A stretch of DNA of 42,822 nt. Source: an uncultured Prevotellaceae bacterium (GTDB lineage: Bacteria; Bacteroidota; Bacteroidia; Bacteroidales; Bacteroidaceae). Shown here piece after piece: positions 1 to 7,788 of this stretch. Within the stretch, counting starts at the first letter, position 1. Each line of letters begins with the position of its first letter. Both the position numbers and the translations under genes were made by a program. The notes under the pieces were generated by a model. The model saw nothing but the letters and a program-made list of their open reading frames with translations. It made no database searches and was not told the DNA's origin. The stretch covers positions 1-42,822 of the forward strand of contig CAMVPA010000030.1 of the NCBI GenBank assembly GCA_947169245.1. The letters are read 5' to 3'.

Positions 1-67
1 CCAACTGGTCGACACCCTGCTTCAGCAGGTCGCGAGCCTCAATATTGAATTTAATATCTTTTGCCAT
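1..67 (-). CDS. groEL: GroEL chaperonin, N-terminal fragment (runs off the window)
   Basis: The first 22 codons of the 60-kDa chaperonin are visible on the minus strand, starting from the ATG at 67. The peptide begins MAKDIKFNIEARDLLKQGVD, the typical GroEL N-terminus (Bacteroidetes versions start MAKEI or MAKDI). The rest lies outside the window. It follows groES on the same strand after a 163-bp spacer, the standard groES-groEL order. GroEL forms the cytoplasmic double-ring folding chamber capped by GroES. The identification rests on a short peptide but is strongly supported by the adjacent groES. Confidence 0.93.
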   Translation of the reverse strand, partial: MAKDIKFNIEARDLLKQGVDQL

Positions 68-73
68 AGTTTT

Positions 74-229
74 AACCCACCCCCACCCCCTCCCGAACAG
101 GAGGGGCGCTTGGTTAGTTACGGGGGTTCCAAGCAAAAATGTTTTTTTATTCTAATAAAATATGTGTAGCGTTGCCACCTCCAAGTCTATTTAGACTCCC
201 CTCCTGCACGGGAGGGGCTGGGGGTGGGT
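74..229. repeat. Inverted pair of C/G-rich palindromic (REP-like) elements between groES and groEL
   Basis: Positions 74-106 and 198-229 are near-identical copies of one roughly 32-nt element in opposite orientation (about 29 of 32 positions agree once one copy is reverse-complemented). Each copy carries its own small palindrome (CCTCCC...GGGAGG type) plus a C-rich/G-rich outer arm. The pair separates the groES stop from the groEL start, so the groESL transcript could either fold each copy alone or pair the two arms across about 90 nt. Elements of the CCCTCCC/GGGAGGG kind are commonly seen between Bacteroidales genes; no function is known to me. Confidence 0.8.
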
Positions 230-230
230 A

Positions 231-503
231 TTACTTTTCAATCACTGCCAGCACGTCGCTCTGGCGCATCATCAGGTACTTCTCGCCTTCGAACTCCAGC
301 TCTGTGCCGCTGTACTTGCCATACAACACTTCGTCGCCAGCTTTCAGAACCATCTCTTCGTCCTTGGTTCCGTTGCCAGTGGCTACAATCTTGCCGTGAA
401 GGGGCTTCTCCTTTGCAGTATCAGGAATGATGATACCGCCAATCTTTTCTTCTGCCGGTGCAGGCAATACCAGCACGCGGTCTGCTAATGGTTTGATGTT
501 CAT
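231..503 (-). CDS. groES: GroES co-chaperonin
   Basis: This 90-residue protein is the full-length 10-kDa co-chaperonin that caps the GroEL ring in the cytoplasm. It opens [20 protein letters not shown] and contains the mobile-loop segment [15 protein letters not shown] (about residues 20-34). The beta-barrel segment [13 protein letters not shown] and a C-terminal SDVLAVIE close the fold. Length and motifs match the family with nothing missing. It is the first gene of a groES-groEL unit transcribed leftwards. The start at 503 lies about 40 nt downstream of a sigma-54-type promoter, so transcription may depend on RpoN and an enhancer-binding protein. Confidence 0.97.
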   Translation of the reverse strand: MNIKPLADRVLVLPAPAEEKIGGIIIPDTAKEKPLHGKIVATGNGTKDEEMVLKAGDEVLYGKYSGTELEFEGEKYLMMRQSDVLAVIEK

Positions 504-545
504 AATTCTTTTTGTTTAATATTTAAAAGTTCTGCCCACCATCAT

Positions 546-590
546 GCGAAAACCGTGCCAAAACGTCACGACTGACAATTTGGCACGGTT
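546..590 (-). promoter_or_regulatory. Sigma-54-type promoter and upstream palindrome for groES
   Basis: Read on the minus strand, 560-546 is TGGCACG-GTTT-TCGC. It has GG and GC in the -24/-12 positions at exactly the spacing of the sigma-54 consensus TGGCACG-N4-TTGC. The -12 GC lies about 43 nt before the groES ATG. The -24 box is one arm of a perfect 12-bp inverted repeat (551-562 and 579-590), with an inner GTCA/TGAC pair in the loop that could bind an activator. The opposite arm lacks GC at the -12 position, so a divergent sigma-54 promoter is unlikely. Confidence 0.65.
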
Positions 591-605
591 TACGTTCGGC
601 TTTTA

Positions 606-1943
606 TCACTTTATAATAACGTTATTGACAGTACAATTGTCAATAAGCTTTGGATCGAAGGCCTTCCTATCGTCCTGTACGTTGATGTTTTCAAAGGAGA
701 AGTCTGTCAGTTTGTACTTGTCTGATGTCCCCACATCGAAGAAGTTCTTCGTCGTCATCTGAATGTTGCGGATGGTGATGTTGTTGCACTGCGACAGGGG
801 CATGTCGGCACGTTCCTCGGGCTTGAAGAACTGCGTCCAAGGACGGACGACGAGGAAAGAGCCGCACTGGCCAGTAATGTCTTCGACAGTGACGTACTCG
901 TAGTGCTGAGGGGTGTCGGGGCGCATCTTGAGCCACAGCACACGGGTGGCGGACTTCACATGGATGCGGCGCAGGATGACGTTGTGGTCGAAGAGCGACT
1001 CGGAGCCTAAGGTCAGGCAGCCATGCACCTTGCCGTAGGTGCAGTCCTCGATGATGACGTTCGAGTTGGGGCCGTTGTTCGGGTCCTGATCGGCCCACGT
1101 ACCCTTGCCACCTTTCAGCACAACAGCGTCGTCGTTGACGTGCATGTAGCAGCCGTGAATCAGTACGTTCTTACAGACGTCAAGGTCGATGGCATCGCTT
1201 GACGGCGCACCGCGCTTGGGGTCGACGGGGGTGACGTTCTCTGTAGGGGCATAGATGAAACAGCCCAGATAGCGAACGTTCTCGCAACGGTAGAGGTGGT
1301 TGGTCCAGAAGGGCGAGTTGATGATCTTCACATCCTGGACGGTGACGTTCTTACTATTAGATATGTACACGTTACGCGGGCGCATGGCCTCGAGATTCGT
1401 GCAGTTCTTATTGTACTTGCGGCGAATCCAGAATTCCTCCCAATAGGGCTGGCCGTTGCCGTTGATGGTGCCAGGGCCGGTAATCGTAAAGCCGTCGACA
1501 CCGTCGGCATTGACGAGGGCTGCGAAGTAGTCGAGTGTCTGGCCCTCCATGCGTGTCTTGACGACTGGGAAGTGCTTGATACGGGTGGAGCCCTGCAGCT
1601 CGCCACCCTCCTCCAGCTTCAGGTGGGTGCCAGGCTTGAAGAACAGGGAACCGCTAATGAAGGTGCCACGGGGTATGACGATGACGCCACCGCCCTCGCT
1701 CGAAGCACGGTCGATGACAGCTTGTAGCTTCTGGGTCTGTACGTCGGTGCTGTAGCCATCGACGCCATAGTCGGTGACGACATAGTGCTTCAGGCCCGAG
1801 AGGTCGACCCTCGTGGTGTCCTTAAACCATTCAGCTACAGGCGTGCCGTCGGGCCAGAGGTCGGGTTTTGATACTTTCTTCTTAGCAATGCCCGTCGTAC
1901 ATGCCAAAACCATGACGAGGCTCATTAGCAGTCTTGTTTTCAT
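606..1943 (-). CDS. Glycoside hydrolase family 28 (polygalacturonase-like), secreted
   Basis: This 445-residue protein begins with a signal peptide (positively charged MKTR, hydrophobic LLMSLVMVLACTTGIA), so it is exported. The body is a right-handed parallel beta-helix of the pectinase type with GH28 signatures: PSSDAIDLD at about 248-255 and VNDDAVVLKGG at about 269-279. Asp250, Asp271 and Asp272 are the expected catalytic acids. A GCLTLGSES loop follows where other members have GHG. The family hydrolyses alpha-galacturonosyl links in pectin or rhamnogalacturonan. The SSDAID variant of the usual NTDGID motif is common in Bacteroidetes exo-acting members, so the exact substrate is open. No susC/susD genes are adjacent, so it is not visibly part of a polysaccharide utilisation locus. 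Confidence 0.88.
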   Translation of the reverse strand: MKTRLLMSLVMVLACTTGIAKKKVSKPDLWPDGTPVAEWFKDTTRVDLSGLKHYVVTDYGVDGYSTDVQTQKLQAVIDRASSEGGGVIVIPRGTFISGSLFFKPGTHLKLEEGGELQGSTRIKHFPVVKTRMEGQTLDYFAALVNADGVDGFTITGPGTINGNGQPYWEEFWIRRKYNKNCTNLEAMRPRNVYISNSKNVTVQDVKIINSPFWTNHLYRCENVRYLGCFIYAPTENVTPVDPKRGAPSSDAIDLDVCKNVLIHGCYMHVNDDAVVLKGGKGTWADQDPNNGPNSNVIIEDCTYGKVHGCLTLGSESLFDHNVILRRIHVKSATRVLWLKMRPDTPQHYEYVTVEDITGQCGSFLVVRPWTQFFKPEERADMPLSQCNNITIRNIQMTTKNFFDVGTSDKYKLTDFSFENINVQDDRKAFDPKLIDNCTVNNVIIK

Positions 1944-1975
1944 GTCTTTTTTGTTTAGAGATTAGCTTTGCGCGG

Positions 1976-1983
1976 CAAAATTA
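1976..1983 (-). promoter_or_regulatory. Bacteroidetes-type -7 box for the GH28 gene
   Basis: TAATTTTG on the minus strand, 33 nt before the ATG at 1943, matches TAnnTTTG. The -33 region is weak, with no clear TTG at 19-21 nt upstream. Confidence 0.5.
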
Positions 1984-2026
1984 CGAAAAAAAACGGAAAG
2001 TAGAGCGGATATTCGGAAAAAAGTCG

Positions 2027-2034
2027 TATCTTTG
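2027..2034 (+). promoter_or_regulatory. Bacteroidetes-type -7 box for sppA
   Basis: TATCTTTG ends 29 nt before the sppA ATG and matches the TAnnTTTG consensus. No convincing -33 TTG is seen. Confidence 0.5.
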
Positions 2035-2063
2035 CGCGCAGTTACGTAACACTTACCTTAACA

Positions 2064-3854
2064 ATGAAAGATTTTTTTAAGTACACACTGGCCACCATCT
2101 GTGGCATTATCCTATTGGGTGTCGTCTCTGGCATCTTGTTTTTGATTTCTATCGTGGGCATGGTTGCCAGCGGCAGCCAAAGCACGAAAGCCAAGGACAA
2201 CTCCGTCTTTGTGCTGAAACTCAACGCCGTCGTCCAGGAACGCGGCGAGGAAGACAGTCCGCTGACAGCACTGTTGGGACAAGCCGACATGGACGTCATG
2301 GGACTCGACGACATCGTCGCGAGCATCAAGAAAGCTAAGGACGAGGAGAACATCAAGGGTATCTACATCGAGGGTGGCATCTCGTCGTTCGACGCTCCCG
2401 CCACTGCCCAGCAGGTACGCGACGCACTGAAGGACTTCCGCAAAAGCGGTAAGTGGATTGTGGCCTACGCCGACCAGTACATGCAGGCCAGCTACTACGT
2501 GGCCTCGGTGGCCGACAAGGTGTATATGAACAAGACTGGCATGCTCGACTTCAAGGGTCTGGGCGGACAGAGCGAGTACATGAAGGGACTGTACGACAAG
2601 CTCGGCATACGCTACCAGGTGGCCAAGGTCGGCAAGTACAAGAGCTACGTTGAGCGTAACACGCTGACGGGCATGAGCGACTACGACCGCGAGCAGCGCG
2701 AAGCCTATACACAGGGCATCTGGCAGCACTGGCTGAAAGACATTGCCGAGAGCCGTAAGGTGACGGTTGAGCAGCTGGACCAGCTGGCCAGCGACAGCAT
2801 CATTGGTCTGGCCGACGCCAAGGACTACGTGACGGCCAAGCTCGTCGACAAGCTGATGTACCCCGACGAGGTGAGCAGCGAGATCAAGGCTCTCCTGAAG
2901 ATTGACAAGGACGACGACATCAACCAGCTGACGCTGGCCGACATGAAGAACCTGCCGAAGAAGAACAAGGACAAGGGCGACGAGATTGCCGTCTACTATG
3001 CCTATGGCAGCATCATCGACAACGAGGCAACGGGACTGTTTTCGACTGAGCACAGCATCGTGGGCAAGACAACGGTAGAAGACCTGAACAAGCTGGAGAA
3101 GGACGACGACGTGAAAGCCGTCGTGCTGCGCGTCAACTCCGGTGGCGGCAGCGCAGTCGCCTCGGAGCAGATATGGCACGCCATCAAGCAGCTGAAGGAG
3201 AAGAAGCCCGTGGTCGTCTCCATGGGCGGTGCCGCTGCCTCTGGCGGCTACATGATCAGCGCCGCAGCCAACTACATCATTGCAGAGCCGACGACCATCA
3301 CGGGTAGCATCGGTATCTTCGGCCTCATCCCCAACTTCAGCGGACTGGTCACCGACAAGCTCGGCGTCACCTTCGACGGTGTGAAGACCAACAAATACAC
3401 CGACTACGAGGAGCAGCTCATTCTGGGTAAGGAGAACTCTCAGGAAATGGGGTATATGCAGAGCTACGTAGACCGCGGATACATCAACTTCCTCGACATC
3501 GTGGCCGACGGACGCAAGATGAAGCGCGAACAGGTCGACTCTATTGGCCAGGGACGCGTGTGGCTGGCTAAGGATGCCGTGAAGATTAAACTCGTCGACA
3601 AACTCGGATCACTCGACGATGCCATCAAGAAGGCTGCCGAGCTGGCCAAGGTCGAGAAGTACCACAGCGCCACCTACCCCGCTCCCGCCAGCTGGTTCGA
3701 GCAGCTGATGGCCGACAAGAAGAAGGGTTCTTATCTCGACAGCGAACTGCTCGAGGTGCTGGGCGAGCTGTACCAGCCGTTTGTGGAGCTGCGCCGCGAC
3801 ATGCAGGGCAGCCGTCTGCAGGCTAAGCTGCCCTACAGACTGGAGGTTAAATAA
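2064..3854 (+). CDS. sppA: Signal peptide peptidase SppA, 67K type (protease IV)
   Basis: This 596-residue membrane-anchored serine protease degrades cleaved signal peptides in the envelope. One N-terminal membrane segment spans about residues 8-34. It has the two tandem S49 domains of the long SppA type. The catalytic Ser/Lys dyad is recognisable: Lys193 in KYKSYVERNT in the N-terminal domain and Ser393 in AAASGGYMIS in the C-terminal domain. A TGSIGIFG segment follows. Length matches the roughly 600-residue family. The ATG at 2064 directly precedes the membrane anchor. It is the first gene of a probable sppA-lpxK-thiL operon, with short spacers and all genes on the plus strand. Confidence 0.95.
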   Translation: MKDFFKYTLATICGIILLGVVSGILFLISIVGMVASGSQSTKAKDNSVFVLKLNAVVQERGEEDSPLTALLGQADMDVMGLDDIVASIKKAKDEENIKGIYIEGGISSFDAPATAQQVRDALKDFRKSGKWIVAYADQYMQASYYVASVADKVYMNKTGMLDFKGLGGQSEYMKGLYDKLGIRYQVAKVGKYKSYVERNTLTGMSDYDREQREAYTQGIWQHWLKDIAESRKVTVEQLDQLASDSIIGLADAKDYVTAKLVDKLMYPDEVSSEIKALLKIDKDDDINQLTLADMKNLPKKNKDKGDEIAVYYAYGSIIDNEATGLFSTEHSIVGKTTVEDLNKLEKDDDVKAVVLRVNSGGGSAVASEQIWHAIKQLKEKKPVVVSMGGAAASGGYMISAAANYIIAEPTTITGSIGIFGLIPNFSGLVTDKLGVTFDGVKTNKYTDYEEQLILGKENSQEMGYMQSYVDRGYINFLDIVADGRKMKREQVDSIGQGRVWLAKDAVKIKLVDKLGSLDDAIKKAAELAKVEKYHSATYPAPASWFEQLMADKKKGSYLDSELLEVLGELYQPFVELRRDMQGSRLQAKLPYRLEVK

Positions 3855-3880
3855 GAGGTGAGAGGAGAGAGGTAAGAGAC
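3854..3880 (+). repeat. Heptanucleotide-type repeat in the sppA-lpxK spacer
   Basis: The 27-nt spacer is four degenerate 7-nt units: GAGGTGA, GAGGAGA, GAGGTAA, GAGACGA. It fills the gap between the sppA stop and the lpxK ATG completely. Confidence 0.7.
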
Positions 3881-3881
3881 G

Positions 3882-5060
3882 ATGGAGGGAGATTTTATCA
3901 AAATCAACGAATGGCTGACACCCCTGAGCTGGTTATACGGCTTAGGGGTGAAGCTGCGTAACCTATTGTTCGACATGGAGATACGCAGAAGCCAATCGTT
4001 TAAGACTCCCGTCATCTCGATTGGCAACATCACGGTCGGAGGCACTGGCAAGACCCCTCATGTGGAATATCTCGTCCGACTGCTGCAAGACCGGCTGCGG
4101 GTGGCCGTGCTGAGTCGCGGGTACAAACGCAAGAGTCACAGCTTTATCATTGCTGACGGCACGACAACCATGTCTGATATCGGCGACGAGCCCTACCAGA
4201 TGAAGCAGAAGTTCCCGAAGGTTGTCGTTGCCGTTGACAAACAGCGTGTCCACGGCATTAACCGCCTGACCGACAACGACAGCAAGAACAGCGATATCGA
4301 CGTCATCCTTCTGGATGACGCGTTCCAGCACCGTCAGGTAAAACCCGGTATCAACATCCTGCTTGTCGACTACCACCGCCTCATCATCTACGACAAGCTG
4401 CTGCCGGCAGGCCGTCTGCGCGAACCACTGAAGGGCAAGAACCGCGCCGACATCGTCATCATCACAAAATGTCCTCAGAACCTCAAGCCGATGGAGTTCC
4501 GTGTCATCACCAAGGCCATGAATCTCTACCCCTACCAGCAGCTCTACTTCTCGACGCTCGAATATGACCAGCCGCTGCCTGTGTTCCCGAAGGACTCGTC
4601 AGCAACGACTCTTTCACAACTCAAAGACCAGAACATCCTGCTTCTCACGGGCATCGCCTCGCCACGACAGCTGACAAAAGACCTGACGCCACAAGTGAAG
4701 AGTATCACACCACTGGCTTTCGGCGACCACCACAATTTCACCCGTCGCGATGTAAATCGGCTGAATAGCACATTCGCCGATATGCCAACACCGAAGTGCA
4801 TTATCACCACCGAAAAGGATGCAGCCCGCCTCATGACAACGGAGGGCATCAGCGACGAGGTGCGCCGACGCCTCTACAAGCTGCCCGTACGCATCAGCTT
4901 CCTATTGGAGCAGGAAGAAGCGTTCGACCAACACATCATAGGTTATGTGCAGAAGAATGCCCGCCGATACCAGACACCCAAGGCCAAGGCCAAGGACGAG
5001 TCTAAGGCGAAAAACGTTCACAAGAACTCGCACAAACCTCAGACTATCAAGTTCAAATAA
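3882..5060 (+). CDS. lpxK: Tetraacyldisaccharide 4'-kinase LpxK
   Basis: LpxK phosphorylates the 4' position of the lipid A disaccharide precursor at the inner membrane, using ATP. The 392-residue protein has the N-terminal membrane-associated segment WLTPLSWLYGLGVKLRN, then the family P-loop SIGNITVGGTGKTP at about residues 46-59 with the Walker Lys. DVILLDDAFQHRQVK and ADIVIITKCP are further family motifs. The C-terminus carries an extra Lys/Ala-rich tail of about 30 residues (PKAKAKDESKAKN), which is poorly conserved in such enzymes. It is expected to be essential in a lipid A-containing cell. Position between sppA and thiL suggests cotranscription. Confidence 0.96.
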   Translation: MEGDFIKINEWLTPLSWLYGLGVKLRNLLFDMEIRRSQSFKTPVISIGNITVGGTGKTPHVEYLVRLLQDRLRVAVLSRGYKRKSHSFIIADGTTTMSDIGDEPYQMKQKFPKVVVAVDKQRVHGINRLTDNDSKNSDIDVILLDDAFQHRQVKPGINILLVDYHRLIIYDKLLPAGRLREPLKGKNRADIVIITKCPQNLKPMEFRVITKAMNLYPYQQLYFSTLEYDQPLPVFPKDSSATTLSQLKDQNILLLTGIASPRQLTKDLTPQVKSITPLAFGDHHNFTRRDVNRLNSTFADMPTPKCIITTEKDAARLMTTEGISDEVRRRLYKLPVRISFLLEQEEAFDQHIIGYVQKNARRYQTPKAKAKDESKAKNVHKNSHKPQTIKFK

Positions 5061-5084
5061 GTCATCACAAGCATTAATAGAAAC

Positions 5085-6158
5085 ATGGATATAGCGAAAC
5101 TGGGTGAGTTCGGCCTCATCGACCGGATTACCAAAGACATACAACCCAAGAACACGTCGACGAAGTATGGCATCGGCGACGATTGCGCCGTGCTCTCCTA
5201 CCCCGATAGCGAGGTGCTCGTCACCACCGACCTGCTCATGGAGGGCGTACACTTCGACCTCACCTACATCGACCTGAAGCACTTAGGCTATAAGTCGGCC
5301 ATGGTGAACATCAGCGACATCTTCGCCATGAACGGCACGCCGCGACAGATCACCGTCTCGCTGGCATTGAGCAAGCGCTTCAGCGTCGAGGACGTGGAGG
5401 AGCTCTACACTGGCATCCGTCTGGCATGCGAGAAATGGAATGTTGACATCGTGGGGGGCGACACCACCTCTTCTTACACAGGTCTGGCCATCAGTATCAC
5501 CTGTATCGGCGAAGCCCGCAAGGAGGACATCGTCTACCGTAACGGTGCACACGACACCGACCTCATTTGCGTCAGCGGTGATCTTGGCGCCGCCTACATG
5601 GGCCTGCAGCTGTTGGAACGCGAGAAGAGCGTGTACTACGCCCAGGTTGAAGAGGCCAAGAGAAAGGGCGACAAACGCGCGCTGGAGGAACTGGCTCACT
5701 TCAGTCCCGATTTCGCAGGAAAGGAATACCTGCTGCAACGCCAATTGCAGACCGAGGCCCGCGGCGATATCATCCAGAAGCTACGCGAAGCCGGCATACA
5801 CCCCACGGCGATGATGGACATCAGCGACGGCCTCAGCAGCGAGCTCATGCACATCTGCAAACAGTCGGGAGTAGGCTGCCGCATCTTTGAGAAGAACCTA
5901 CCCATCGACTACCAGACGGCTGTGATGGCTGAAGAGATGGAGATGAACGTGACCACCTGCGCCCTGAACGGCGGCGAAGATTACGAGTTGGTATTCACCG
6001 TTCCTATCGGCGATCACGAGAGAATTGAGCAGATACAAGACGTTCACCTCATCGGTCACATTACCGACGCAAAATTCGGCCACATCCTCGTAACCCGTGA
6101 TAATCAGGAGTTTGAGCTCAAAGCGCAGGGATGGAACCCGCTAAGGAATGAGGAATGA
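5085..6158 (+). CDS. thiL: Thiamine-monophosphate kinase ThiL
   Basis: ThiL phosphorylates thiamine monophosphate to thiamine pyrophosphate with ATP. The 357-residue protein shows the PurM/ThiL-fold signatures IGDDCAVL near the N-terminus, VTTDLLMEGVHFD, the acidic metal site NISDIFAMNG, VGGDTT, and MDISDGLSSEL in the C-terminal half followed by NGGEDYELVF. Length is typical. The last residues RNEE and the stop codon are formed by the start of a heptanucleotide repeat tract, so the natural C-terminus has been rewritten by repeat DNA. No TPP riboswitch is seen and no other thiamine genes are nearby. Confidence 0.95.
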   Translation: MDIAKLGEFGLIDRITKDIQPKNTSTKYGIGDDCAVLSYPDSEVLVTTDLLMEGVHFDLTYIDLKHLGYKSAMVNISDIFAMNGTPRQITVSLALSKRFSVEDVEELYTGIRLACEKWNVDIVGGDTTSSYTGLAISITCIGEARKEDIVYRNGAHDTDLICVSGDLGAAYMGLQLLEREKSVYYAQVEEAKRKGDKRALEELAHFSPDFAGKEYLLQRQLQTEARGDIIQKLREAGIHPTAMMDISDGLSSELMHICKQSGVGCRIFEKNLPIDYQTAVMAEEMEMNVTTCALNGGEDYELVFTVPIGDHERIEQIQDVHLIGHITDAKFGHILVTRDNQEFELKAQGWNPLRNEE

Positions 6159-6186
6159 GAAGTGGGAAATGAGGAATGGGAATGGA
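6143..6186 (+). repeat. Heptanucleotide-type tandem repeat at the end of thiL
   Basis: Degenerate 7-nt units of the form GGAATGA/GGGAAAT run from inside the last thiL codons past its stop. The thiL TGA lies inside a unit. The same unit family occurs at 32031-32080 and, in opposite orientation, inside sulP at 35752-35788. Confidence 0.75.
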
Positions 6187-6272
6187 TTATAGGAACAGGA
6201 CGTAATCATTAAATTGTGTTAACGGCAAGAAAATTTCTCCTTCCTTATTCCTCGTTTCTCAATTTTTCTTTG

Positions 6273-6280
6273 TACCTTTG
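6273..6280 (+). promoter_or_regulatory. -7 box for tRNA-Phe
   Basis: TACCTTTG matches TAnnTTTG and lies 37 nt upstream of the tRNA 5' end, so the primary transcript would carry a short 5' leader. Confidence 0.5.
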
Positions 6281-6317
6281 CACCCGCAAACGAAAGGAAT
6301 GCAGTGAACAAGAACAT

Positions 6318-6390
6318 GGTGCCTTAGCTCAGTTGGTAGAGCATCGGACTGAAAATCCGTGTGTCCCCGGTTCGATTCCTGGAGGTACCA
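6318..6390 (+). tRNA. tRNA-Phe (anticodon GAA)
   Basis: The 73-nt cloverleaf is complete. The acceptor arm is GGTGCCT paired with AGGTACC (one G-U pair), followed by discriminator A. The D-arm is GCTC-AGTTGGTA-GAGC, the anticodon stem CGGAC..ATCCG holds the loop with GAA, and the T-arm contains GGTTCGATTCC. The 3' CCA is not encoded. A promoter box lies upstream and a hairpin terminator downstream, so it is a single-gene unit. Confidence 0.97.
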
Positions 6391-6408
6391 CTCCTCCTTT
6401 CATTATGG

Positions 6409-6447
6409 ATCCCGTGAAAGTCTTACGACCGTAGCGGGATTTTTCTT
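6409..6447 (+). terminator. Rho-independent terminator after tRNA-Phe
   Basis: ATCCCG (6409-6414) pairs with CGGGAT (6435-6440), with a small inner TAC/GTA stem, followed by TTTTCTTT. Confidence 0.7.
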
Positions 6448-6473
6448 TAATAAACATGATAAGACAATAGCTT

Positions 6474-7778
6474 ATGAGAAAGATGATGCTCACTGCCACA
6501 CTGTTTGTCGCCGCCTCAACGATGGCGCAGACCACAGCGTTCACCACGTCAGCCAAGGACGAGATAGCTGCCAACCGCTATCTGTCAGGCAGTAATTACC
6601 TGGACTACGACCGCCAGCTGCCCACAGAACGGCTGACGCCGGCTCCCAAAGGCTATGAGCCCTACTACATGAGCCACTACGGCCGTCACGGCTCACGCTG
6701 GCTTATTGGCGAGGGTGACTACCGCAATCCCCTCAACACGCTACGCGACGCCCGCGAACAGGGCAAACTCACTACCGTCGGACTGGAGACGCTGAAGAAG
6801 CTGGAGACATTCTTTCCCACGACAGTCAAACGCTTAGGCGACTTGACGACGGTCGGCGAGCGCCAGCACCACGGCATCGGTCGCCGCATGGCAGAACATT
6901 TCCCCGAGATATTCAAGACGAAGAACGTGCCTATCGATGCCCGCTCAACGGTGGTGATCCGCTGTATCCTGTCAATGGTTGCCGAGTGTGAAGAGCTGAT
7001 GGCTGCCAACCCGACGGCCTGCATCCACAACGATGTGAGCGAGTCATTGCAGTACTACCTCAATCAGCCCTGGGAGGGACGTGTCCGTGACCTTGGCCGT
7101 CGCACTGGCGACAAGGAGTCGCGCGAGGCCCAGTTACGCTACACCCACCCGGAGCGACTGATGAAGCTGTTGTTCAACGACGAGCAATATGTATATAATA
7201 ATGTACGCGCAGGCGAACTGATGCGCCAGCTCTTCGAGGTGGCCTCCAACATGCAGAGCCACGATACCGACATTGAACTGCTGTCGCTCTTCACCGACGA
7301 AGAGCTCTACGACCAGTGGCGCATCCGTAACGTGGGCTGGTATCTGGACTACGGCGCAGCCCCCCAGGCTGGTGGCGTCATGCCATTCAGCCAGCTGAAC
7401 CTGCTGAAGAACATCATCGAGACGGCCGACACCGTTACACAGACGCAGGCCACACTGCGTTTTGGCCACGAGGTGTGCGTCATGCCACTGGCCTGCCTCT
7501 TAGAACTCGACAACTGCGGTGCCCAGGTTGAGAACCTTGATACCCTCGACAACGTTTGGCGCAACTACCGCATCTTCCCCATGGGCTGCAACATACAGCT
7601 CGTCTTCTATCGCCCCAAGAAAGGCAAGACGGGCGACATCCTTGTGAAAGCACTGCTCAACGAGCGCGAGACGACCCTGCCCGTTTCCACCGACCAGTGG
7701 CCCTACTACCGCTGGACTGACCTGCGCCAGTATTACCTCGACAAGATTCAGCTGTTTGAGGCCAAAAACAGACAATAA
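6474..7778 (+). CDS. Histidine-type phosphatase (MINPP/acid phosphatase clade), exported
   Basis: This 434-residue protein has a signal peptide (MRKMMLTATLFVAASTMAQ) and the clade 2 histidine phosphatase signature SHYGRHGSRW around residues 67-76, with His72 as the phosphate-accepting residue. A second motif FGHEVCVMPL supplies His332 and Glu333, in the place of the HAE/HD proton donor of the family. Members hydrolyse phosphomonoesters such as inositol phosphates (MINPP-like) in the periplasm; Bacteroides homologues of this layout degrade phytate. The exact substrate cannot be read from sequence. It precedes panB by 10 nt on the same strand and may be cotranscribed, although it has no obvious role in CoA synthesis. 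Confidence 0.85.
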   Translation: MRKMMLTATLFVAASTMAQTTAFTTSAKDEIAANRYLSGSNYLDYDRQLPTERLTPAPKGYEPYYMSHYGRHGSRWLIGEGDYRNPLNTLRDAREQGKLTTVGLETLKKLETFFPTTVKRLGDLTTVGERQHHGIGRRMAEHFPEIFKTKNVPIDARSTVVIRCILSMVAECEELMAANPTACIHNDVSESLQYYLNQPWEGRVRDLGRRTGDKESREAQLRYTHPERLMKLLFNDEQYVYNNVRAGELMRQLFEVASNMQSHDTDIELLSLFTDEELYDQWRIRNVGWYLDYGAAPQAGGVMPFSQLNLLKNIIETADTVTQTQATLRFGHEVCVMPLACLLELDNCGAQVENLDTLDNVWRNYRIFPMGCNIQLVFYRPKKGKTGDILVKALLNERETTLPVSTDQWPYYRWTDLRQYYLDKIQLFEAKNRQ

Positions 7779-7788
7779 GAAAGAAACA

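Noticed and set aside
579..595. Divergent sigma-54 promoter on the plus strand from the groES palindrome
   Set aside because: The -24 half is present but the -12 GC is missing (GT at that position), and no plus-strand gene follows.
2112..3179. 355-codon open frame on the minus strand inside sppA
   Set aside because: Antisense shadow of a conserved gene in GC-rich DNA; its Val/Leu/His-rich composition resembles no protein I know.
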